This document shows positions 15,702 through 22,833 of a DNA stretch of 24,568 nt, in pieces. The notes beneath the pieces are model-generated. The model worked only from the letters and a program-made list of their open reading frames with translations, was not told the DNA's origin and made no database searches. Within the stretch, counting starts at the first letter, position 1. Every line of letters starts with the position of its first letter. A program made the position numbers and the translations under genes. The DNA comes from UBA1368 sp964563125. Lineage in GTDB: Bacteria > Bacillota > Syntrophomonadia > Syntrophomonadales > Syntrophomonadaceae. The DNA lies in contig CAZLVY010000030.1 of assembly GCA_964563125.1 (NCBI GenBank), forward strand, positions 1-24,568, given 5' to 3'.

Positions 15702-16430
15702 ATGATAATCTACCCGGCCATAGATATAAAAGATGGACAATGCGTCCGCTTGATTCAGGGCAAATTAGATGATAAAACCGTTTATTCCAACCATCCAGGT
15801 GATATGGCACGCTCTTTTCAAGATCAGGGTGCTGAGTGGCTGCACATAGTTGACCTCGATGGAGCTTTTGTCGGACAGCCCAAAAACCTGAAAGCGATAA
15901 AGAAAATAGCTGAATCCATTGCTATCCCTTTTCAAGTAGGAGGAGGCCTTAGGACAGCAGATGATGTAAGAAAGGTGCTGGATATGGGCGCCACCCGTGT
16001 CATAATAGGCACCAAGGCAGTTACCAGTCCTGATTTCATTGTAGAACTCCTGCAAGAATTTGGCCCGGATAAGATAATCCTGGGTATTGATGCACATGAT
16101 GGCCTGGTAAAAGTAGAAGGTTGGGTAACAAATTCCGCAATTACTGCTATAGAATTAGGCCGGCAGATGAAAAGCCTGGGAATTGAAATGGCTGTTTTTA
16201 CTGATATTTCTCGTGATGGCCTTTTACAGGGACCTAATATTACAGCTATTAAAGAAATGGCAGCCAAAACTGAATTACATATAATTGCTTCCGGCGGTGT
16301 ATCAAGTATGAACAACATATCTGACCTGAGGGCTGTTGAGGAGTTAGGAGTTAAAGGGGCTATCATCGGCAAGGCTTTATATGATGGTAAGATAACTCTG
16401 TTTGAGGCATTACAAGCTGCTCGCGCTTAA
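15702..16430 (+). CDS. hisA: ProFAR isomerase, HisA
   Basis: TIM-barrel isomerase converting ProFAR to PRFAR. Catalytic Asp8 lies in AIDIKDGQCVRL; the half-barrel phosphate sites VGGGLRT and ASGGVSS, the second catalytic region GIDAHDG (about 128-134) and TDISRDGLLQGPN are present. 242 aa. HisF is a close homologue; the DGQCVRL and GLRT details fit HisA, and the missing HisF-type signatures argue against misassignment. GGAGTGA precedes the ATG. The usual next gene, hisF, is absent: only 64 bp separate it from hisIE. Confidence 0.96.
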   Translation: MIIYPAIDIKDGQCVRLIQGKLDDKTVYSNHPGDMARSFQDQGAEWLHIVDLDGAFVGQPKNLKAIKKIAESIAIPFQVGGGLRTADDVRKVLDMGATRVIIGTKAVTSPDFIVELLQEFGPDKIILGIDAHDGLVKVEGWVTNSAITAIELGRQMKSLGIEMAVFTDISRDGLLQGPNITAIKEMAAKTELHIIASGGVSSMNNISDLRAVEELGVKGAIIGKALYDGKITLFEALQAARA

Positions 16431-16494
16431 AATATCATAATTCCTTAAAGAGCTTGAGTTAATATTTACAAAGTAAAGGAGATTAAGTATCTTT

Positions 16495-17112
16495 ATGACT
16501 GCCAGTATAAAATTTGATGAAAAGGGTTTAGTTCCCGCCATAATTCAAGATTCCAGTAACGGTCAGGTTTTGATGATGGCTTACATGAATGAGGAGTCAC
16601 TGGCCAAAACTATGAAAAGCGGCTTTACCTGGTTCTTCTCCCGCAGCCGCCAGAAATTATGGATGAAAGGTGAAACATCAGGAAATACCCAGCAGGTCGA
16701 ACAAATTCTTTATGATTGTGATGAAGATACTCTGCTTATCAAAGTAAAACCAAACGGTCCTGCCTGTCATACCGGAAATTATTCATGTTTCTATCGCAGT
16801 TTGGATGGTGAAACTTTAGAAGCCAGTTTAAATAATGCCAGTATATTGCAGGAATTATATTCGGTAATTTCTCAGCGCCAAAAGGAAATGCCCGAAGGTT
16901 CATACACCTCTTATCTCTTTAAAGAAGGAATCGATAAAATACTTAAAAAAGTGGGAGAAGAAAGTGCGGAAGTTATTATTGCCGCCAAAAACCGGGAGAA
17001 GAAAGAAGTCATTTATGAGACTGCTGATTTATTCTATCATTTATTAGTGATGATGGTTGAACAGGGTGCCGATTTAACTGATGTATACCAGGAACTGCGC
17101 TCCCGCCGCTAA
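16495..17112 (+). CDS. hisIE: Bifunctional phosphoribosyl-AMP cyclohydrolase / phosphoribosyl-ATP pyrophosphatase
   Basis: Steps two and three of histidine synthesis fused in one chain (205 aa). The N-terminal HisI domain (about 1-110) shows MAYMNEESL, FFSRSRQKLWMKGETSGN and the metal-binding Cys/His set in DCDED and GPACHTGNYSCF. The C-terminal HisE domain (about 115-205) shows SYTSYLFKEGIDKILKKVGEE and SAEVIIAAKN plus the ETADLFYHLLVMM helix. An AGGAG lies 13 bases upstream of the ATG, a longer spacing than for its neighbours; no better start is seen. It is the last gene before the operon terminator. Confidence 0.97.
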   Translation: MTASIKFDEKGLVPAIIQDSSNGQVLMMAYMNEESLAKTMKSGFTWFFSRSRQKLWMKGETSGNTQQVEQILYDCDEDTLLIKVKPNGPACHTGNYSCFYRSLDGETLEASLNNASILQELYSVISQRQKEMPEGSYTSYLFKEGIDKILKKVGEESAEVIIAAKNREKKEVIYETADLFYHLLVMMVEQGADLTDVYQELRSRR

Positions 17113-17144
17113 AAAGCAGGAAAAATATTATCTTAAAAACTATA

Positions 17145-17197
17145 TGAGGCTGTTTCCAATCTTTCCAAACCAGGAGAGAGGGAATCAGCCTCATTTT
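17145..17197 (+). terminator. Terminator of the pur-his operon
   Basis: TGAGGCTG (17145-17152) pairs with CAGCCTCA (17186-17193), TTCC/GGAA extends the stem inward, and TTTTCATG follows. It is the first convincing terminator after the purE attenuator. It lies in the convergent gap to the CotF-like gene and may also serve that gene weakly from the other strand. Confidence 0.75.
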
Positions 17198-17216
17198 CAT
17201 GTAAATATAGTTTTAC

Positions 17217-17684
17217 TTAAGGATTGTACATCCCATTGTTTTTCATGTAATTAAAAATACCTTCACCATGTTGCTGTTCTTCTTTTTGGATATGATTTAG
17301 CACCTGCCTGGCATTAGTATCAACAAACTCAAATATTGCAGTGTTGTATGCATCGGATACGTATTTCTCTGTCATCAGCATATCGTTGCAGAGGGCAGCA
17401 TCTGACTGGTTACCCATTGCTCCCTGCATCTTGGAAGCTTTTGCAGCACTTTGCTGCTGGCTGCTCTGGTTCCCTTGATTCATAGCGGGGAGTTTGCCAT
17501 TAAGCATCTGATTAATGCTGTCTAGATGATGCTGTTCCTGGGCAGCATAATCCTGAAACAGAGTCTTTAGCTGCGGATCCTGAGTTTGACTGGCGTAGTT
17601 ATTATATTTGTCTATACATACCTGCTCATGAGTTTTCTGATCTTCCAGAAGCATTTTTTCTTTCTGAGTAAAACTTAGTGTCAT
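17217..17684 (-). CDS. CotF-type spore coat protein
   Basis: 155 aa, ferritin-like four-helix arrangement of the coat F family. Two helical halves are separated by a Gln/Ser/Met-rich linker (about 60-92). The C-terminal half contains LCNDMLMTEKYVSDAYN, IFEF and LNHIQKEEQQHGEGIF, a highly typical stretch for coat F proteins of Clostridia. The paired His and Glu residues (HEQ, EQHH, EEQQHGE) recall metal-binding ferritin-like folds, but whether metal is bound is unknown. It would be deposited in the spore coat, so sporulation-sigma expression is expected. AGGAGGT precedes the ATG on the minus strand and is part of an inverted repeat (17687-17757). Confidence 0.88.
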   Translation of the reverse strand: MTLSFTQKEKMLLEDQKTHEQVCIDKYNNYASQTQDPQLKTLFQDYAAQEQHHLDSINQMLNGKLPAMNQGNQSSQQQSAAKASKMQGAMGNQSDAALCNDMLMTEKYVSDAYNTAIFEFVDTNARQVLNHIQKEEQQHGEGIFNYMKNNGMYNP

Positions 17685-17686
17685 TA

Positions 17687-17757
17687 ATTATTACACCTCC
17701 TGCTAATATTGTGCTTAAGATATGAGTAATTATACATATCACAAGAGGTGTAATAAT
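17687..17757. repeat. 13-bp perfect inverted repeat covering the cotF-like ribosome site
   Basis: ATTATTACACCTC (17687-17699) is the exact reverse complement of GAGGTGTAATAAT (17745-17757), with a 45-base spacer. The first arm, read on the minus strand, holds the ribosome site GAGGTGTAATAAT of the CotF-like gene. If transcription starts upstream of 17757, the mRNA could hide its own ribosome site; otherwise it may be an operator pair. The spacer read on the minus strand has CATATCTTA, a possible SigE/SigK-like -10, but no convincing -35. Confidence 0.6.
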
Positions 17758-17795
17758 AAGTTAGAAAGTTGAAGTTTTAATAATAGCCCCGCTTC

Positions 17796-19844
17796 TTAAC
17801 GCAGACTAATTGTTTTGACATGGCTTAAATCAGCCAGATTGTGAGCCATAATAGTCATTGGGGATATAGTATAAATAGTTTCACCGATATACATGATGCG
17901 GGAAATATTTTTATCACTGTTATACCAGTAATCGCCGGCTTTCAGATAATCCTCTGAATTCAAATGAGTAATACGTCCCTTGAGCCTGAAGCCATTGGCC
18001 AAGTCTATATTGTAAATATAAGCACCCTGGAAAGCAAAATGGCCATATTCAAGTTGGGCTCTTTCACTGCCGGGCTCATTATAATTGGGCGCAACTTCCA
18101 TTAAAGTGACCGGGAAAGCTAACAGATTTTTGTCTTTAGCAAAAAGTAGAGCTTTATGATTATTAAGCAGTTCAGAATCAGTGCCCCGGTCTCCAATCAA
18201 TTCTTTAGCTATTTCTTGGGGGTTAGTCACATCAGTTACATCAAAAATGGCCAGTTTCATTCCCTGGTAATAAGCCTGTGGCTGTCCATTGTAACCTTTA
18301 AGCTCTACAGTATCTTTACCAAAGCCAATGACATGATTTTCATCATAGGGGTGTAAATAATCACTGTAACCGGGAATCTTTAACTGTCCTAAAATTTGAG
18401 GACTGGCAGGATTTTTAAGATCAATTACAAAGAAGGGGTCTACATTTCTAAAAGTAACCATATAAACCCGGTCGCCCATAAAACGGGTGGAAAAAATTCT
18501 TTCTCCCGGGGCAATATTTTCTAATCGTCCTGAGATTTCCATATTGCTGTTTAAAACATAGACATTATTTTGCGAGGTGTAAATACCATCAGTACCACTG
18601 CCGCTGCTGGTGGTAGCGATACGGAAATAACTGCCATATTCATCCATGGAAAACTGGTTAAGGATAGTACCGGGTACTGAACCTTTACCAGCATAATTAG
18701 TTACACCCTGTTTAAGAGCAAATTTGTAGATTGATGTAGCGCTGGTCTTGGCACCTGATCTGTTTTGGGGAAGAAAGTCGTAATTATAAGAGCTTACCGC
18801 TACATATAAATTATCCAGAGAAGCGTAAATATTTTCACCGTTACCCAGATAAGTCTTTATATCTAACGGGGCATTCAGTTCATCAAGATTTAAGGCGGCA
18901 ACTAGAATATAGGAAGGGTAAATGGCATCGGGGAAATAGCGGATTTTATCTACAGTAATATGATTTAAACTATCTCCGGACTGGCTGTCTTTATATGCAG
19001 GCAGGGGGATTTCCGGGTTTCCCTCTGCTGGCCGATACCAGTCGATGTAGCGATTAGCAACTATATAGACGGACGAACCGATCTTGCGCGTAGAAACTAC
19101 AGAGCCTTCCAGTTCAACTTCCCGCACTTTTTTAATATTGGCTTTATCTTTAATGTCATAGACTATCACTTTGCTGGTCTGCATATTAGCAGGATAATAC
19201 GGTGGATAAATATCTGGCTCAAGCATAGGCAAGGATAGTTCTGCATCAAGCATTGGCCGGGATATTTCTGCCTTGATTTTTGGGAGAGGTTGGGGAAGAG
19301 GATAAGGGACAGGCAGACTAAAGTGAGATCTGCCCATTACTATCAAATAATTATTATCTACATAAATATCACTGGCCCAAAAGTTAGGGTCTTCAAAAGT
19401 AAAACGGTTTACTACCTGCATATCAGCAGCGGGGAATGCCTTAACAATAGTAAGCTTCTGCCCACTGACCTGAAAAATATAATTTCTGTCAGTTTTTATT
19501 ATGTCAGCCTCATCGACACCTGCTACCTGAACATTGGTAGCAGAAGAATCATTTGCTGCAGTTGGAGCGGCGGCACTATCGTTTTTAGTCATTTCCATCT
19601 GCGGCATACCGTCCGCTGCAAACATATTTCTTCCTGTCATGTAATAAGATCCATCAGCCTGTTTTAGCAGGCTCTGCAAATTAGCCATTGAGCCGACCAG
19701 CGGTAAATCGCTTTCCACATCTAATGCTTTAGCTTCATTATCAGGCTGTACAAGTGTGAAAAAAGAGAAACTGCAAACAGCTAAAATAAGCAGTGAAGTA
19801 ACTAATAGCCTGGATTTCAATCCGGGTTTACATTTCATTGCCAT
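17796..19844 (-). CDS. Secreted beta-propeller-domain protein
   Basis: 682 aa. The N-terminus has a basic start and a hydrophobic segment (about 13-33), a signal peptide or anchor. A low-complexity linker (about 85-103) is followed by NVQVAGVDEADIIKTD (104-119), the signature that opens the 'Beta_propel' family of secreted proteins of Bacillota and methanogenic archaea. Repeated blade-like phrases follow, for example KVIVYDIKDKANIKKV, FVIDLKNPASPQILGQLKIP, LAIFDVTDVTNPQEI, each a strand-turn-strand with 'L.NP.' turns. A proline-rich insert at about 175-218 includes an adjacent 9-residue repeat. Enzymatic activity is not indicated. Start is ATG 19844 or the second Met (two codons on), both near AAGGGGGA. 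Upstream and downstream genes do not overlap it. Confidence 0.88.
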   Translation of the reverse strand: MAMKCKPGLKSRLLVTSLLILAVCSFSFFTLVQPDNEAKALDVESDLPLVGSMANLQSLLKQADGSYYMTGRNMFAADGMPQMEMTKNDSAAAPTAANDSSATNVQVAGVDEADIIKTDRNYIFQVSGQKLTIVKAFPAADMQVVNRFTFEDPNFWASDIYVDNNYLIVMGRSHFSLPVPYPLPQPLPKIKAEISRPMLDAELSLPMLEPDIYPPYYPANMQTSKVIVYDIKDKANIKKVREVELEGSVVSTRKIGSSVYIVANRYIDWYRPAEGNPEIPLPAYKDSQSGDSLNHITVDKIRYFPDAIYPSYILVAALNLDELNAPLDIKTYLGNGENIYASLDNLYVAVSSYNYDFLPQNRSGAKTSATSIYKFALKQGVTNYAGKGSVPGTILNQFSMDEYGSYFRIATTSSGSGTDGIYTSQNNVYVLNSNMEISGRLENIAPGERIFSTRFMGDRVYMVTFRNVDPFFVIDLKNPASPQILGQLKIPGYSDYLHPYDENHVIGFGKDTVELKGYNGQPQAYYQGMKLAIFDVTDVTNPQEIAKELIGDRGTDSELLNNHKALLFAKDKNLLAFPVTLMEVAPNYNEPGSERAQLEYGHFAFQGAYIYNIDLANGFRLKGRITHLNSEDYLKAGDYWYNSDKNISRIMYIGETIYTISPMTIMAHNLADLSHVKTISLR

Positions 19845-20022
19845 TTTCCCCCTTAGCTTTTTCTTTTTTTACGCAAAATTTAAGCAATTACTTACAAGCA
19901 TAAATAGTTAAATAGCTAAAGAGAAGGGCGGTGTAATTTCTTTAAATATTCATGCAATAAGCAGGACATTTATAAATTTTTGTTGAATAATAGATAATCC
20001 TGTAAATTAGGGGGTTTAGTAC

Positions 20023-20517
20023 TTGATTAAGTCGGCGCAGAATAAGCAGTTACAGGTATTACATGAAGAGCAGGTGTGCCCTGAAATCTCAGGCAAGGAA
20101 TCCGATAATTTTTATCGGGCTATTTTTGAAAATATAAAAGTGCCAATAATAATAACTGATAAGAATCTAAAGGTAATTACCATAAATCATATGTTTGAAA
20201 TAATGTCAGGTTATTCTCTGGACGAACTGGTAGGGAAAAATGCCTGGAGCCTAATCGCATCTGCTGAATCTCTGCGGAAAACCAAGCGAAATCATCGACT
20301 GCGCAAACTAAATCCGAATCTGGCACCAGTTTATTATGAAATAGAGACTAGTGACAAACATGGCAATGTAAAACATTTAAATTTACATGCTTCTTTCATA
20401 CCTGATACGGAAGAAATTGTGGTTACACTGGTTGATATCACCGAACAGCGCCGAGCAGAATCAATGTTTAAGGCCAGTGAAAACTATTATGAGACTATTT
20501 TTGAAAATACCGGAGCA
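20023..20517 (+). CDS. PAS sensor part of an HD-GYP protein (N-terminal piece, cut by the assembly gap)
   Basis: 165 codons from TTG 20023 (GGGGG eight bases upstream) to the edge of the N run. A PAS domain occupies about residues 25-143: NFYRAIFENIKVPIIITD, then ITINHMFEIMSGYSLDELVGKN, RKTKRNHRLRKLNPNLAPVYYEI, and the terminal VVTLVDITEQRRAE. A second PAS domain begins right at the gap (FKASENYYETIFENTGA). No membrane segment, so sensing is cytosolic. The last 55 bases before the gap recur exactly after it. Joining the copies gives one reading frame of about 471 aa; as assembled, the 155-base offset shifts the frame. Confidence 0.85.
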
Positions 20518-20672
20518 NNNNNNNNNNNNNNNNNNNNNNNNNNNNNNNNNNNNNNNNNNNNNNNNNNNNNNNNNNNNNNNNNNNNNNNNNNNNNNNNNNN
20601 NNNNNNNNNNNNNNNNNAATGTTTAAGGCCAGTGAAAACTATTATGAGACTATTTTTGAAAATACCGGAGCA
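20463..20672 (+). repeat. Exact 55-bp duplication on both sides of the gap
   Basis: Bases 20463-20517 and 20618-20672 are identical. A 55-base exact end overlap equals a common de Bruijn k-mer size, so this is more likely one sequence present at both contig ends than a biological repeat. Confidence 0.93.
20518..20617. other. Scaffold gap, 100 N
   Basis: Exactly 100 undetermined bases, the conventional length for a gap of unknown size. Nothing can be said of its content. It interrupts the PAS/HD-GYP gene. Confidence 0.99.
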
Positions 20673-21593
20673 TTAACCTTACTATTTGAAGAAGACGAGA
20701 CCATTTCCATGGTCAACAATGAATGCGAAAAAGTGCTGGGGTACAAAAAGGAGGAATTGATAGGCATAAAATGGGAAGAGATAGTGTATCAAGACTGTGT
20801 GGAGAAGATGAAAGAATATCATCATTTGCGCAGAATAAATCCTGCCTTGGTTCCATTTAAATATAAGGTGCAGATGGTAGACAAGCAAGGTGAGATAAGA
20901 GACGGATTTTTATCCGTTGACATAATCCCCGGTACAAAAACCTCGGTAGCAACTTTTATTGACCTTACTGATTATAACCGCACCGTGCAGGAAATGGAAA
21001 TATATCTAAAAAAGATGCAACGCGTACTAATACAAGCGGCTAATTCCCTGGGAAAAACATTAGAAAAAAGAGACACTTATACCGCCGGTCACCAAAGAAA
21101 AGTAGCCGAATTATCCCTTGAAATTGCTACGGAGATGCAGCTGCCTAGCCTGCAATGCGAAGGGATATCAGCATCAGCGCGTCTTCATGATATTGGCAAA
21201 ATAACTATACCCAGTGAGATTTTAAGCCGGCCGGGAGAACTGTCCGAACTGGAGATGGCAATCGTTAAGACTCACTGTCAGGCCGGCTATGACATCATAA
21301 AAGAAATAGAATTTCCCTGGCCGGCGGCCGAAATTATCCTGCAGCATCATGAAAGAATGGACGGTTCCGGCTATCCAAATGGACTGATCGGTGATGAAAT
21401 ATTACTGGAAGCGCGCATTATTACTGTAGCAGATGTAGTGGAAGCCATGGCTTCCCATCGTCCCTATCGGCCTACAATGGGCATAAATGCAGCTCTGGAA
21501 GAAATCTCAAAAAACAAAGGTGCTCTATATGACTCTGATGTTGTAGATGCTTGTTTGAAATTGTTTAATGAGAAAAATTACATATTGGAATAA
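20619..21593 (+). CDS. PAS / HD-GYP cyclic-di-GMP phosphodiesterase (C-terminal piece)
   Basis: 324 codons after the gap. PAS domain about 5-118 (IFENTGALTLLFEEDETISM, GYKKEELIG, ending ATFIDLTDYN), a linker helix (121-145), then an HD-GYP domain: TAGHQRKVAELS (His158), ARLHDIGKITIPSEIL (His190-Asp191), KTHCQAGYDII (His219), HHERMDGSGYPNGL (243-256) and TVADVVEAM (Asp272). All metal ligands and the GYP motif are intact, so hydrolysis of cyclic-di-GMP is the expected activity; this is family knowledge. ATG 20619 is probably an internal methionine of a longer protein, since no ribosome site can be judged at the gap edge. The true gene most likely starts at 20023 with two PAS domains. It is monocistronic as far as seen. 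Confidence 0.9.
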   Translation: MFKASENYYETIFENTGALTLLFEEDETISMVNNECEKVLGYKKEELIGIKWEEIVYQDCVEKMKEYHHLRRINPALVPFKYKVQMVDKQGEIRDGFLSVDIIPGTKTSVATFIDLTDYNRTVQEMEIYLKKMQRVLIQAANSLGKTLEKRDTYTAGHQRKVAELSLEIATEMQLPSLQCEGISASARLHDIGKITIPSEILSRPGELSELEMAIVKTHCQAGYDIIKEIEFPWPAAEIILQHHERMDGSGYPNGLIGDEILLEARIITVADVVEAMASHRPYRPTMGINAALEEISKNKGALYDSDVVDACLKLFNEKNYILE

Positions 21594-21643
21594 TTTTAGT
21601 TATTAAAAATTGCTAATATTTATTGGGATTTTATTGGTATAGA

Positions 21644-21673
21644 TTGACAAAAAGGGTATAAATATTTCATAAT
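21644..21673 (+). promoter_or_regulatory. SigA-type promoter of the tup operon
   Basis: TTGACA (21644-21649), 18 bp spacer, CATAAT (21668-21673). A start near 21680 places the riboswitch directly at the 5' end of the transcript. Confidence 0.6.
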
Positions 21674-21690
21674 AAAAGAAATTAATATTA

Positions 21691-21800
21691 AATTCTCCGA
21701 GATTTAAGACCTAAGGTTTTTACTATGGTTTTTAATCCGATAGGGTTTACCGGGAAACGGGTATGCCTCCTGTTGGAAAGGAGGAATGAATAGAAATTAC
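21691..21800 (+). promoter_or_regulatory. Moco/Tuco-type riboswitch
   Basis: Conserved pieces of the Moco RNA motif as I remember it: CTCCGAG (21695-21701), a hairpin ACTATGG...CCGATAG in the middle, TACCGGGAAACGGGTA (21748-21763) containing the GAAA loop, and GCCTCC-TGTTGGAAA-GGAGG (21765-21784). The motif senses molybdenum or tungsten cofactor; its targets include cofactor synthesis and Mo/W uptake genes. Here tupABC lies downstream, so a tungsten-cofactor (Tuco) variant is attractive. The GAAA stem has a G-G mismatch (CCGG/CGGG), unlike the CCGG/CCGG I would expect. Boundaries are approximate. Ligand identity is inference. Confidence 0.75.
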
Positions 21801-21808
21801 TTGGTAAT

Positions 21809-21844
21809 GATTCTTGTTCGCCTCTGCGAAAAGAATCTTTTTTT
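21809..21844 (+). terminator. Riboswitch expression-platform terminator
   Basis: GATTCTT (21809-21815) pairs with AAGAATC (21831-21837). TTCGC/GCGAA continues the stem past one bulged G, and seven Ts follow (21838-21844). It precedes tupA by about 75 bases, so it can only act as an attenuator for tupA or end a short leader RNA. Confidence 0.88.
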
Positions 21845-21919
21845 CGTATTGGGGTAAAATTGTGACTTGAAGCGGTTGAATTGTAACTAAAAATTAATTA
21901 TTGGAGGGAAAAATTTGTT

Positions 21920-22792
21920 ATGATGAAATTGAGAGGGAAAAAAATATCTTTAATTATTGCTCTGTTGGCAATATTTTTAATGACTGCGGTAATAGGATGC
22001 GGGCAACAGCAAGAAAGTGCCACACCGGAACCACCGGCTGCTCCAGAACTTAAAACCCTTAAACTGGCAACTACCACCAGTACTGATGATTCAGGGCTGC
22101 TGGATTATTTGCTGCCGGAGTTTCAAAAGGATACTAATTATAAAGTAGATGTAATTGCAGTTGGCACCGGACAAGCTATCGCAATGGGCGAAGCCGGCGA
22201 TGTCGATGTTATCTTAGTTCATGCCCGGGCCTCAGAAGATAAGTTTGTTGCTGATGGCTTTGGAGTAGACCGCCTGGATGTAATGTATAATGATTATTTA
22301 ATAATCGGGCCGGCAGATGATCCAGCCGGGATTAAAGGCACAAGCGATGCTGTCGCTGCTTTAAAGGCGATAGCTGATAAAAAGGCGGTTTTCATTTCCC
22401 GCGGAGATGATTCCGGAACTCATAAAAAAGAACTCTCAGTTTGGAAAAAAGCAGAAATCGAACCACAGGGAGAATGGTATGTTGAAGCCGGTCAGGGAAT
22501 GGGTGATACCTTCCTCATGGCTGATGAGAAAAAAGCCTATACTTTAATTGACCGTGCTACATTTTTGGCATTAAAAGACAAGTATCAGTTGGAAGCAGCA
22601 GTGGAAGGTGACACAGCATTATTTAATCCTTATGGAGTAATACCGCTTAACCCTGAAAAATTCCCCAATATAGATTTTGAAGGTGCCACCAAATTTGCAG
22701 AGTGGCTGACTTCAGAAAAAGGACAACAATTGATCGGCGAGTTTGGCAAAGATGAATTTGGTCAAGCCCTCTTCATTCCGGATGCCAAATAA
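21920..22792 (+). CDS. tupA: Tungstate ABC transporter substrate-binding lipoprotein
   Basis: Captures tungstate outside the cell and delivers it to TupBC. The signal peptide ends in a lipobox before Cys27 (VIGC), followed by a Gln/Pro-rich linker. The mature protein begins with LKLATTTSTDDSG; TTTS (51-54) is the oxyanion-binding motif that distinguishes TupA-type from ModA-type proteins. Later motifs match the family: VDVILVHARASED, DYLIIGPADDPAGI, FISRGDDSGTHKKE, LFNPYGVIPLNPEK. 290 aa. ATG 21920 has GGAGGG about 12 bases before it. It is 41 bp from tupB. Specificity for tungstate over molybdate is from the family, not measured. Confidence 0.95.
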   Translation: MMKLRGKKISLIIALLAIFLMTAVIGCGQQQESATPEPPAAPELKTLKLATTTSTDDSGLLDYLLPEFQKDTNYKVDVIAVGTGQAIAMGEAGDVDVILVHARASEDKFVADGFGVDRLDVMYNDYLIIGPADDPAGIKGTSDAVAALKAIADKKAVFISRGDDSGTHKKELSVWKKAEIEPQGEWYVEAGQGMGDTFLMADEKKAYTLIDRATFLALKDKYQLEAAVEGDTALFNPYGVIPLNPEKFPNIDFEGATKFAEWLTSEKGQQLIGEFGKDEFGQALFIPDAK

Positions 22793-22833
22793 GAGAAAAT
22801 AACAGCAGTCATATTTAGAGCAGGAGGACTAGC

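Noticed and set aside
20463..20672. A genuine tandem PAS-domain repeat unit
   Set aside because: The 55-base identity stops exactly at the gap edges and equals a usual assembler k-mer length; outside it the flanking PAS domains differ. Kept only as an alternative.
20387..20676. Open frames running through the run of Ns
   Set aside because: They depend on translating unknown bases; the 100-N length is arbitrary and the frame after it is not meaningful.
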